A stretch of DNA of 64,000 nucleotides from an uncultured Erysipelotrichaceae bacterium. Lineage in GTDB: Bacteria > Bacillota_I > Bacilli_A > Erysipelotrichales > Erysipelotrichaceae. Shown one piece after another: positions 41,892 to 50,953 of this stretch (positions are counted from its first letter, which is position 1; every line of letters begins with the position of its first letter). The position numbers and the translations under genes were made by a program. The stretch spans positions 1 through 64,000 of the forward strand of contig CADBEA010000008.1 in assembly GCA_902793635.1 (NCBI GenBank), written 5' to 3'. The notes beneath the pieces were generated by a model. It worked only from the letters and a program-made list of their open reading frames with translations. It had not been told where the DNA came from and did not search any database.

Positions 41892-44288
41892 ATGAGATTA
41901 AGTTACAAATGGCTGAGCGAGTATGTCGATCTTTCCGGCATCACTCCTGAAGAACTGGCTGAAAAAATGACGACGGCCGGCCTGGAAGTGGAAGGCATCG
42001 AACCGATGGCACAGGGTTCCAACCTGGTGATTGGCGAAGTCGTCGAATGTGAAGATATCCCGGAAACACATCTGCATGCGACCGTGACAAGAATCGGACC
42101 GAATCCGGAAGATGTCACGAAGATCGTCTGCGGCGCTCCCAACTGCCGCAAGGGCCTCAAGGTCATTGCCGCGCTTCCCGGCGCTGAACTGCCGGGCGGC
42201 ACCATTACCGCCAAGCCGCTTCGCGGTTATGAATCCAATGGCATGCTGTGTGCGTTATATGAACTGGGCGTCGATAAGAAAAACCTGACGGAATACCAGC
42301 TGTCCGGCATCGAGGAACTTCCTGCCGATGCTCCGGTCGGTGAAAGAAATGTCTTCGAGTATCTCGGTCTTGACGATACGATCCTCGATGTCTCCCTGAC
42401 CCCCAACCGGGCAGACTGCTCCTCGATGTGGAATATGGCCAAGGAAGTCGGCGCCATTCTGCACCGCGAAGTAAAATGGCCGGATTATGAAGGCAAGGCA
42501 GACGTCGGCACCCCGACATCCTTCAAAGTCGCAAGCAGAACGGAAAAATGTCCGGCTTTCACCGGCAAGGTCGTCAACCATGTCAAGGTCGGACCTTCCC
42601 CGAAGTGGATGGTCAACTACCTGCATGCGGCCGGTATGAATTCCATCAACAACGTTGTCGACATCTCCAACTTCGTCATGCTGGAAACCGGCCAGCCGCT
42701 GCATTATTACAACCTGGCCAAACTGCCGGCCGGCGATATCACGGTCGTCGATGACAGAGAACTGACGATGACAGCTCTGGACGGTGAACAGTTTGATATC
42801 AAAAAGGGTGATCTTCTGATCACGACCGGCGGCGAAGCTACCGGTATTGCCGGCATCATGGGCGGCGAGGAGTCGATGATCGACGAAACGACCGAAGGAA
42901 TCTTCATCGAAGCTGCCAACTTCAACGCTGTCAGCATCCGCCGCACATCGATCCGCCTTAACCTGATCACCGAAGCGGCCCAGCGCTTCACCAAGGGCAT
43001 CGAACCCCTCAGCATGAAGAAGGCGGTCGACCGCTCCGTTCAGCTGCTTGAAAAATATGCCGACGCGTCCGGTTTCGAAGAGACGATCCTCTGCGGCGAC
43101 CACAGTTATCAGCCGGTCGTTGTCAAGGAAACACTGAGCCATTGCAATGATCTGCTTGGTACGGAATTCTCGATGGACCAGGTCACGGAAGCCCTGAAAT
43201 GGCTGGATTTCAAACCGGATGTCAACGGTGACGAGATCATCTGCCATATTCCGAGCTACCGTACGGATATCGAAAGACCAGCGGATATCGACGAGGAAGT
43301 CATCCGTCTGATCGGCTTTGATTCCCTGAAGAGCACGCTGCCTTACATGGCTGCTACCGTCGGCCGTCTGACACCGGTGCAGAACACACGCCGCCGCATC
43401 CGTGAAGTCATGCGCGCCTACGGGCTCAACGAAATCGTTACCTATACCCTGGTATCACAGGATTATATCGACAACGCATTCCATCCGGCCGGCAAAGCGA
43501 TCGCCCTGGCCATGCCGATGAGCGATGCCCGCAAATATATCCGCAGTTCCCTGATCAACTCCGTTCTCGAATGCGTTCAGTACAATGAAGCACACCAGAA
43601 CAGCGACAATACTTTCTTCGAGATTTCCAAGGTTTACGGCGAAGGTGCCGAAGAAGAACGTCTGGCCATTGTCTTTGACGGCCGCCTGCAGGAAGATCCG
43701 CTCTACAAGGTGGAAGAGAAGGGTGACTTCTATGCCATGAAGGGACTGATCATGAACTTCCTGGGACGTCTCGGCTTCAATGAAAACCGTATTCAGGTCA
43801 CGGAGAATACCATCGATACCGACAAGTTCCATCCATACAGAAGCGCGGCAGTTTCTCTGGACAAGAAACTGATCGGTGTCTTCGGCGAAGTGCATCCGGC
43901 TTACGCGGCAAAATTCGATCTGAAGAGAGTCGTCTACGCCGAACTGTTCCTCGATACCGTCTTCGCGGCAAAAGCAGCCCGTCTGCGTTTTGAGGCAATC
44001 GACCGCTTCCCGGCTGTCGAACGCGACCTCGCCCTTGTTGTAAAGAGAGAAGTCACGGCTGCCCAGCTGCTGGCCGCTGTCAAGCGGGCAAGCTCCAAAC
44101 TGATCCGCAGCACTTCGATCTTCGACGTTTACGAAGGCGAACATATCGAAAAGGGCAAGAAGAGCGTCGCTCTGCGCATCACCTATCAGGCGCCTGACCA
44201 CACTCTGAAGGAAGAGGAAATCGCGCCTGTCCATGCCCGCATCCTCGCTCTCCTGAAGGAAAAACTGGGTGCCGAACTGCGCGGCTGA
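41892..44288 (+). CDS. pheT: Phenylalanyl-tRNA synthetase beta subunit
   Basis: 798 residues. Domain order: N-terminal B1 and tRNA-binding OB domain (residues 40-150, NLVIGEVVECEDIPETHLHA), B3/B4 editing domain (GNMLC-like GYESNGMLCALYELG; VVDISNFVMLETGQPLHYYN; IMGGEESMIDE), B5 DNA-binding-like domain, catalytic-like core, and C-terminal FDX-ACB anticodon domain (RFPAVERDLALVVKREVTAA). Forms the alpha2-beta2 enzyme and hydrolyses Tyr-tRNA(Phe). GAGGAGGG ribosome site, 14 nt after pheS. Confidence 0.97.
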   Translation: MRLSYKWLSEYVDLSGITPEELAEKMTTAGLEVEGIEPMAQGSNLVIGEVVECEDIPETHLHATVTRIGPNPEDVTKIVCGAPNCRKGLKVIAALPGAELPGGTITAKPLRGYESNGMLCALYELGVDKKNLTEYQLSGIEELPADAPVGERNVFEYLGLDDTILDVSLTPNRADCSSMWNMAKEVGAILHREVKWPDYEGKADVGTPTSFKVASRTEKCPAFTGKVVNHVKVGPSPKWMVNYLHAAGMNSINNVVDISNFVMLETGQPLHYYNLAKLPAGDITVVDDRELTMTALDGEQFDIKKGDLLITTGGEATGIAGIMGGEESMIDETTEGIFIEAANFNAVSIRRTSIRLNLITEAAQRFTKGIEPLSMKKAVDRSVQLLEKYADASGFEETILCGDHSYQPVVVKETLSHCNDLLGTEFSMDQVTEALKWLDFKPDVNGDEIICHIPSYRTDIERPADIDEEVIRLIGFDSLKSTLPYMAATVGRLTPVQNTRRRIREVMRAYGLNEIVTYTLVSQDYIDNAFHPAGKAIALAMPMSDARKYIRSSLINSVLECVQYNEAHQNSDNTFFEISKVYGEGAEEERLAIVFDGRLQEDPLYKVEEKGDFYAMKGLIMNFLGRLGFNENRIQVTENTIDTDKFHPYRSAAVSLDKKLIGVFGEVHPAYAAKFDLKRVVYAELFLDTVFAAKAARLRFEAIDRFPAVERDLALVVKREVTAAQLLAAVKRASSKLIRSTSIFDVYEGEHIEKGKKSVALRITYQAPDHTLKEEEIAPVHARILALLKEKLGAELRG

Positions 44289-44314
44289 CAACAAAATCCT
44301 GTGAATCGATCCGG

Positions 44315-44349
44315 GCAGACTCTGTACATCATTGCAGAGTCTGCTTTTT
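44315..44349 (+). terminator. Rho-independent terminator of pheST
   Basis: GCAGACTCTG, 10-nt loop, CAGAGTCTGC followed by TTTTT. Confidence 0.9.
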
Positions 44350-44396
44350 ATGTTTTCTGAGGATTCATTTTCCGCATCCGGCTGACAGTTAAAAAA

Positions 44397-44405
44397 TGGT
44401 ATTAT
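44397..44405 (+). promoter_or_regulatory. Extended -10 promoter
   Basis: TGG-TATTAT, with no clear -35. A Shine-Dalgarno GGGGAGGG and the ATG at 44427 follow. Confidence 0.5.
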
Positions 44406-44426
44406 TTGCAGGGGAGGGTAAGCTTT

Positions 44427-45179
44427 ATGATGATTCCGGACTGGGTGTTCCTGGCTTTCAATTTCGTTCTGATTATCACTCTGCTGTTCTGCATGGCTTT
44501 CGGCTGGCAGCAGGGCGGAAAGCATATGCTGGCGGATATTGTCAGAACGGTCCTGCAGATCGCTGTTACTGTTTTTGTCACGTATTTTCTGACAACCCAC
44601 TACAGTCTGTTCAATGAACAGAAATTCTATGCATACATGGAAGGCTTAAGAAACGCATCAGGCACGCCGCAGCCTTATTCACCTCTGGAAGTGAACAAGT
44701 TCCGCTTTTACAGGTCGGGAATCATCTGGTTTTTTGTCGCGCTGGTCGGTGTCGGACTGCTCTTCGGGATCATCAGGCATTTTTACCGCAAACTTCACAA
44801 AAACAGTGAAAAGAAACCCATCAGCAAAACCGATCATATTCTCGGTGAGATCCTCGGCGGTGTTCTCTTTCTGTTCTGGATCACCTTGTTCACCCCGGTC
44901 ATGATTTCAACCGAGAAAGCGGATGTCTTCATCAACGGATCCGATCTCGTCAGCCGGACCGTGCTGAAATATCCTGTCAACTATGCAGCAAAACCACTGA
45001 CAAAACTGATTCTGGGTGACAACCCGGCCGCCATGGTGTTTGACGACGGTCGGGAAGCAATCACCCAAGGTGTTGAAGGTTTTGCCGGCTGGATCGAAGA
45101 ACATTGCGATGACGTGACGGAAGTCGCTGATCTGACGCAGCTGTTCACCATTGAGGAACAGACGAAGAACAGCCAGTGA
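44427..45179 (+). CDS. Multi-pass membrane protein, possibly CvpA-like
   Basis: 250 residues with four predicted helices: WVFLAFNFVLIITLLFCMAF, MLADIVRTVLQIAVTVFVTY, GIIWFFVALVGVGLLFGIIR and ILGGVLFLFWITLFTPVM. The arrangement of four helices, with a loop containing KADVFINGSDLVSRTV, resembles CvpA/colicin V production proteins, but sequence support is weak. GGGGAGGG is the ribosome site; a second ATG lies one codon later. Located between pheST and groESL with its own promoter and terminator. Confidence 0.6.
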   Translation: MMIPDWVFLAFNFVLIITLLFCMAFGWQQGGKHMLADIVRTVLQIAVTVFVTYFLTTHYSLFNEQKFYAYMEGLRNASGTPQPYSPLEVNKFRFYRSGIIWFFVALVGVGLLFGIIRHFYRKLHKNSEKKPISKTDHILGEILGGVLFLFWITLFTPVMISTEKADVFINGSDLVSRTVLKYPVNYAAKPLTKLILGDNPAAMVFDDGREAITQGVEGFAGWIEEHCDDVTEVADLTQLFTIEEQTKNSQ

Positions 45180-45217
45180 AAAAACTCTCTGCAAGGAAAA
45201 TAAAACAGGCGGTGAAG

Positions 45218-45249
45218 GAAGCGAAAATGTTTCTTTGTCGCTTTTTTTT
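45218..45249 (+). terminator. Rho-independent terminator
   Basis: AAGCGA, 18-nt loop, TCGCTT followed by a run of T. Separates the membrane protein gene from groESL. Confidence 0.7.
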
Positions 45250-45324
45250 AGTGTTCTGCTCGGCCTGTCTGACGGAGGAAACGTACGTTCCGGATCCGGC
45301 AATTTTATAAAGATGTAAAAAGAT

Positions 45325-45351
45325 TTAGCACACCCCTTGACTGAGTGCTAA
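45325..45351 (+). promoter_or_regulatory. CIRCE operator 1 of groESL
   Basis: TTAGCACAC, 9 nt, GAGTGCTAA: 17 of 18 positions fit. It contains the -35 box TTGACT. Confidence 0.9.
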
Positions 45352-45365
45352 CTGCGGCATACAAT
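45337..45365 (+). promoter_or_regulatory. Promoter of groESL
   Basis: TTGACT, 17 bp, TACAAT, lying across CIRCE 1. Confidence 0.85.
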
Positions 45366-45374
45366 ATTCCATGG

Positions 45375-45401
45375 TTAGCAAGAGCACCTAAAGAGTGCTA
45401 A
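45375..45401 (+). promoter_or_regulatory. CIRCE operator 2 of groESL (degenerate left arm)
   Basis: TTAGCAAGA, 9 nt, GAGTGCTAA: 15 of 18 positions fit. It lies in the leader immediately before AAGGAGG. Confidence 0.75.
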
Positions 45402-45413
45402 AGGAGGCTTAAA

Positions 45414-45695
45414 ATGTTAAGACCGTTACATGATTATGTAGTGCTTGAGAAAATCAAGGAAGAAGAAAAAACACAGAGCGGTATCATTCTGACCGAAAAG
45501 CCGAAGGATCAGCCGAGCAAGGGACTGGTCATCGCTGTCGGCCCCGGCAAAACAGAAGACGGAAAGCTTGTTCCCGTCGATCTGACAGCCGGCCAGCAGG
45601 TCATTTATAAAAAGTATTCCGGCACGGAAGTCACAGAAAACAAAAAGGATTATCTGCTGATCAAGGCAGAGGATATCCTCGCGGTCATTGAATAA
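45414..45695 (+). CDS. groES: Co-chaperonin GroES
   Basis: 93 residues, complete. Starts [20 protein letters not shown]; the mobile loop [16 protein letters not shown] binds GroEL, and [15 protein letters not shown] with [11 protein letters not shown] follow. It caps the GroEL cavity. AAGGAGG before the ATG, dual CIRCE control, and groEL 15 nt downstream. Confidence 0.97.
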   Translation: MLRPLHDYVVLEKIKEEEKTQSGIILTEKPKDQPSKGLVIAVGPGKTEDGKLVPVDLTAGQQVIYKKYSGTEVTENKKDYLLIKAEDILAVIE

Positions 45696-47321
<1,626 letters not shown>

Positions 47322-47340
47322 TCCGATCATAAATCATTCT

Positions 47341-47370
47341 GAACCGCAGAAAACCTGCGGTTCTTTTTTT
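47341..47370 (+). terminator. Rho-independent terminator of groESL
   Basis: GAACCGCAG-AAAAC-CTGCGGTTC followed by seven T. Confidence 0.9.
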
Positions 47371-47373
47371 GCG

Positions 47374-47382
47374 TGTTATGAT
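47374..47382 (+). promoter_or_regulatory. Extended -10 promoter
   Basis: TGT-TATGAT, 4 nt after the groESL terminator; AGAGGTG and the ATG at 47399 follow. Confidence 0.5.
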
Positions 47383-47398
47383 AGGAGCAGAGGTGTTT

Positions 47399-47878
47399 AT
47401 GAAACTGAAAAGACTGACAGCAGCTGTATCCGTGCTTGCTTTATGTGCCTGCACAGACACTCCCCGGCCGGGTGATGTCATGGACGGCGACGGCATGATC
47501 CGTGACTTCTTTTCCTATGATCTGAAAGGAACCTGGCAGGAGATCTGGCCGGGCAGAGGCGAAACACTGATCTTCAGCAAAGACACGGTGCGCCAGATCA
47601 CCGTGGAAGGCCGTGAGAGTGATATCGCGTATCAGATCGAAGACGGCAGTGAACTGCGCAGCAGCGATCATGTCATCACACTGGATACAGCAGGGAAAGA
47701 ATACAATGAACTGATCTATCAGGACTTCAAGACTGAGTATGGGATGAAGGGCTATCTCTTCGCTGTATGGCCGATCACCGGCGATGATGAGCCATATCAG
47801 ACGGTGAAGATCTTCCAGCATGAAGAAGACCGGAACAACTACACGGAAGAGAATCTGCCCCGGCTGACAAATAAATAA
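47399..47878 (+). CDS. Lipoprotein of unknown function
   Basis: 159 residues. Signal peptide MKLKRLTAAVSVLALCAC with lipobox LCAC, the lipid-bearing Cys near residue 18. The mature part has an early GxW-type segment (FFSYDLKGTWQEIWPGRGET), IFSKDTVRQITVEGRE and HVITLDTAGKEYNELIY, the pattern of small beta-barrel (lipocalin-like) Firmicute lipoproteins, though no name can be given. AGAGGTG ribosome site 7 nt before the ATG. The YdjC/ChbG-like gene follows after 19 nt and is probably co-transcribed. A similar layout (lipobox, then GSWRLIE) is seen in the partial gene at 63754. Confidence 0.7.
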   Translation: MKLKRLTAAVSVLALCACTDTPRPGDVMDGDGMIRDFFSYDLKGTWQEIWPGRGETLIFSKDTVRQITVEGRESDIAYQIEDGSELRSSDHVITLDTAGKEYNELIYQDFKTEYGMKGYLFAVWPITGDDEPYQTVKIFQHEEDRNNYTEENLPRLTNK

Positions 47879-47897
47879 AACGGAGAGGGAAAGAAAT

Positions 47898-48596
47898 ATG
47901 AAACTGATCGTCAACGGCGATGACCTCGGCTACACCAGAGGCAATACATACGGTATCTTCCAGGCATATCAGGAAGGCATTCTGCGTTCCACGACCGCCC
48001 TGGCCAATTCACCGTATTTTGAAGACGCCATCCGGACAGCTCATGAAGAATATCCCGGCCTTGGCATCGGCGTGCATCTGACCCTGACACTGGGCAGACC
48101 GCTGAAGGAGAGCAGGACCCTGCAAGATCCGGAAACCGGCAATTTCTTCAAACTGAAGAAACTCTTTGAACAGGAGATCGACTATGATGAAGTCTATGCG
48201 GAATGGAAGGCGCAGATCGAACGCTTTATCGAAGTGTCCGGCCATAAGCCGACACATATGGACTCCCATCATCACGTATATGAAAAAACACCGCAGGCCC
48301 TGAAAGCCGCGATGCGTCTTGCGGAAGAATATGGTCTGCCGATGCGCAGTCATGGAGATTTCGCATTTGTCAGCAGTTTCAGCGGTCCCTCAGCAACAAA
48401 GGAATATCTGCTGCAGATCCTGGCAGAAAACAGCGGCCGGGATATCGAACTGATGTGCCATCCGGGCTGGTGTGATCTGGAACTCTACCGGCAAAGCAGT
48501 TACGCATTGGAGAGAGTGAAGGAACTGGCTGTGCTGTGCGATCCGGAAGTCAGGAAGTATATTGAAGAACATCACATTGAACTCTGTCATTACTGA
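47898..48596 (+). CDS. YdjC/ChbG-family carbohydrate deacetylase
   Basis: 232 residues, length and motifs of the family: VNGDDLGYTRGNTYGIFQAY (catalytic and metal Asp), GVHLTLTLGRPL, HMDSHHHVYEKTPQ (metal His) and MCHPGWCDLEL. ChbG removes an acetyl group from chitobiose or chitotriose phosphate; the exact sugar here is unknown. GGAGAGGGA ribosome site. It is followed, after 182 nt without a recognisable gene, by a sulfatase gene; deacetylase, sulfatase and the NagB encoded at 62618 suggest use of amino sugars. Confidence 0.88.
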   Translation: MKLIVNGDDLGYTRGNTYGIFQAYQEGILRSTTALANSPYFEDAIRTAHEEYPGLGIGVHLTLTLGRPLKESRTLQDPETGNFFKLKKLFEQEIDYDEVYAEWKAQIERFIEVSGHKPTHMDSHHHVYEKTPQALKAAMRLAEEYGLPMRSHGDFAFVSSFSGPSATKEYLLQILAENSGRDIELMCHPGWCDLELYRQSSYALERVKELAVLCDPEVRKYIEEHHIELCHY

Positions 48597-48778
48597 TAGA
48601 CAGGATAAAGGACGGGCTGCTGAGAGATCCGACTTCTTTCCACGTGTCTGAAGAAAAAGAACAGTTTTCCGATCAACAGTCCGGAATTCTGCCGCTGTAT
48701 GAGGCAGAACAAAAAAGATAACCGGATAAAACACTGTCAGAATAGACTTGCATACAAGAATGACCGAAAGGACCCTTT

Positions 48779-50257
48779 ATGAACAAGAGACCTAATATAA
48801 TCATTATCAATCCTGATGAAATGCGCTGGGATACCATGGGTCACATGGGAAATCCGGCCGCCTGCACACCGCGCCTGGACGCCTTCGCAAGGGAAGACGC
48901 TGTATCGTTTGAAAACGCCTTCTGTCAGAATCCGGTCTGCGTGCCGAGCCGCTGCAGTTTTCTGACCGGTCTGTATCCGCATGTTCATGGTTTTCGCACC
49001 ATGCATTATTTGAAACACGACGGCAGTGACACACTGTTTTCTGAACTGCGTCAGAATGGCTATAAAGTCTGGATGAATTCCCGCAACGATTTCATCGCCG
49101 CCAATGTGCCGGGCCTGATGGCCACCCAGTTCGATGAACTGCAGACCTACGGAGCGGGCGGAAACATTGATTCCGCTAAAGGTCATGCCGTATCGGAAGA
49201 GTTCCCGTACTCGCACTATATCGGCGTGGTAGACAAAGTGACGACCGATATGGCCGATACAGAAGCCGCCTGCCAGCGTATCAGAGCCGTGAAGGAAGGC
49301 GATGATCCGCTCTGTCTGTTTATTGGCTGGGCGAATCCGCATGTGCCGTATGTGACGGATAAAGAGCACTATGACCGTATCGATCCGGCGAAGATTCGCG
49401 AACGCGTGCATATGAAAGACTGCTCCGGCAAGTCACTGATGATCCACCGGCTGCGTGATTTCGCGGCCCTGGGTGAAATGCCGGAAGAAACATGGAAAGA
49501 GATCCAGCGGGTATATCTTGCCCAGTGCTCCTATATCGACGACCTGTTCGGTATGATCGTCGACGCTCTGAAGGACGCCGGCATCTATGATGACTCCCTG
49601 ATCGTCTTCCTTTCCGACCACGGTGATTTCGCGGCTGACTTCGGTCTGCCGGAGAAAGCTCAGAATTCCTTTGAAGATGTCTTGACCAGAGTGCCGCTGC
49701 TGATCAAGCCGCCGAAGGACTGTCCCGTCGATGCCGGCAAAACATCTTCTCTGGCGGAACTGGTCGACTTCTATGCCACCATCATGGACTATGCCGGTGT
49801 CGCGCCGACGCACGATCAGTTTGGTGTCAGTCTGCGTCCGATCGTCGAGAACAGGGAAGCAGCCGGCCGTAAGTATGTCTTCAGTGAAGGCGGCAGACTT
49901 GCCCATGAAAAACAGGCGGACGAATATCATAAGTACGGAGAAGACGGACCGCCGAAAACAAGTGACTACTGGGCGAAGATGAATGCCGAAGCGGATGATG
50001 AGGCCCATGCCAAAGGTACGATGATCCGCGACAGCCGCTATAAATACGTTCTGCGTCTGAACGGAGATGATGAATTCTACGACCTTGAAAAGGATCCGCA
50101 GGAAAAGATCAACCGTATCGATGTTCCGGAATATGCATCTGTCATCCTGAACATGAAACTGGAAATGCTGAAGTGGTATCAGGCAACCTGCGACACAGTG
50201 CCGCGGAAATTCGACTCCCGTTTCCTGACGCCGGAATCGCTCACGCCGCAGAAATAA
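48779..50257 (+). CDS. Cys-type sulfatase
   Basis: 492 residues, alkaline-phosphatase superfamily. RPNIIIINPDEMRWDTMGHM (metal Asp), the formylglycine motif CVPSRCSFLTG (C-x-P-S-R, Cys59 or nearby) and FLSDHGDFAADFGL (metal Asp/His) are intact. The Cys needs conversion to formylglycine by an anaerobic radical-SAM sulfatase-maturating enzyme, not seen in this window. No signal peptide, so it acts in the cytosol on imported sulfated sugars. GAAAGGACCC is a weak ribosome site. The 182 nt upstream hold a 7-bp hairpin (48696 region) but no clear promoter. Confidence 0.9.
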   Translation: MNKRPNIIIINPDEMRWDTMGHMGNPAACTPRLDAFAREDAVSFENAFCQNPVCVPSRCSFLTGLYPHVHGFRTMHYLKHDGSDTLFSELRQNGYKVWMNSRNDFIAANVPGLMATQFDELQTYGAGGNIDSAKGHAVSEEFPYSHYIGVVDKVTTDMADTEAACQRIRAVKEGDDPLCLFIGWANPHVPYVTDKEHYDRIDPAKIRERVHMKDCSGKSLMIHRLRDFAALGEMPEETWKEIQRVYLAQCSYIDDLFGMIVDALKDAGIYDDSLIVFLSDHGDFAADFGLPEKAQNSFEDVLTRVPLLIKPPKDCPVDAGKTSSLAELVDFYATIMDYAGVAPTHDQFGVSLRPIVENREAAGRKYVFSEGGRLAHEKQADEYHKYGEDGPPKTSDYWAKMNAEADDEAHAKGTMIRDSRYKYVLRLNGDDEFYDLEKDPQEKINRIDVPEYASVILNMKLEMLKWYQATCDTVPRKFDSRFLTPESLTPQK

Positions 50258-50262
50258 TGACG

Positions 50263-50290
50263 AAAAGAAGATCATCGGGGTCTTCTTTTT
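50263..50290 (+). terminator. Rho-independent terminator
   Basis: AAAAGAAGA, loop TCATCGGGG, TCTTCTTTTT. Confidence 0.85.
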
Positions 50291-50336
50291 CAGTGGGAGG
50301 AAAATATGCTACAGTAGGTGGCAGGAGATACCGCGT

Positions 50337-50900
50337 ATGAATGTTTATGACTGGGACGATACGATTTACCGGGGTGATTCGACCTTTGGGTTCGTGAAAT
50401 ATCTGTATGTGAAATATCCGAAAACACTGCTCAGCATTCCCCGCACGGCACTGTGCGGACTGCTGTTTGTGCTGAAGATCATGCCGAAACTGACCTTCAA
50501 GCAGAATCTGTATCACATGTTCGTGTTCGTTGACGACATGGAGAAGGCAGTGGAGGATTATACATCCACGCATCTTGACCATGTCAAGCAGTGGTATCAG
50601 GATCACCGGCAGGAAGACGACGTGGTCATTTCCGCCTCGCCGGAATTCCTCATCTCGTCGTTCTGCGAAAAAGTGCATATCAGAACCTGCATGGCCAGCA
50701 AGGTCAATATGCATACCGGTATATATGACGGTCTGAACTGCCATGGTGAAGAGAAGGTCAGACGCTTTCATGAGATCTTTCCGGAAGGGAAGATCCAGGA
50801 ATTCTATTCTGATTCCTATTCGGACACACCGCTGGCCCGACTGGCTGAGAAGGCATTCATCGTCAAAGGGGACGAGCTTCTTCCCTGGCGGAAATTCTGA
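50337..50900 (+). CDS. HAD-superfamily phosphatase (SerB-like HAD-IB)
   Basis: 187 residues. Motif I is MNVYDWDDTIYRGDST (DxDxT), motif II VVISASPEFLISSF (Ser), and motif III/IV the Lys in GEEKVRRF and YSDSYSDTPLA (Asp pair), a complete HAD phosphatase of the phosphoserine phosphatase-like group. A central hydrophobic cap stretch (LLSIPRTALCGLLFVLKIMP) could rest on the membrane. Substrate unknown. AGGAGAT lies 7 nt before the ATG, and the gene ends at a terminator. Confidence 0.85.
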   Translation: MNVYDWDDTIYRGDSTFGFVKYLYVKYPKTLLSIPRTALCGLLFVLKIMPKLTFKQNLYHMFVFVDDMEKAVEDYTSTHLDHVKQWYQDHRQEDDVVISASPEFLISSFCEKVHIRTCMASKVNMHTGIYDGLNCHGEEKVRRFHEIFPEGKIQEFYSDSYSDTPLARLAEKAFIVKGDELLPWRKF

Positions 50901-50906
50901 AAAAAT

Positions 50907-50934
50907 GCAGCTGCTTCCATAGCGGCTGCTTTTT
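50907..50934 (+). terminator. Rho-independent terminator
   Basis: GCAGC, 13-nt loop, GCTGC followed by TTTTT. Confidence 0.7.
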
Positions 50935-50938
50935 GTAA

Positions 50939-50944
50939 TACAAT
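50939..50944 (+). promoter_or_regulatory. Candidate -10 box, possibly leaderless GTPase-NYN gene
   Basis: TACAAT ends 9 nt before the ATG at 50954. Only GGACGG lies between, a poor Shine-Dalgarno. Confidence 0.4.
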
Positions 50945-50953
50945 GGACGGGCA

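Noticed and set aside
48690-48720. Hairpin TTCTGCC...GGCAGAA as a terminator before the sulfatase gene
   Set aside because: It is followed by C and an A-run, not a T-run, on the plus strand, and no T-run follows on the minus strand.
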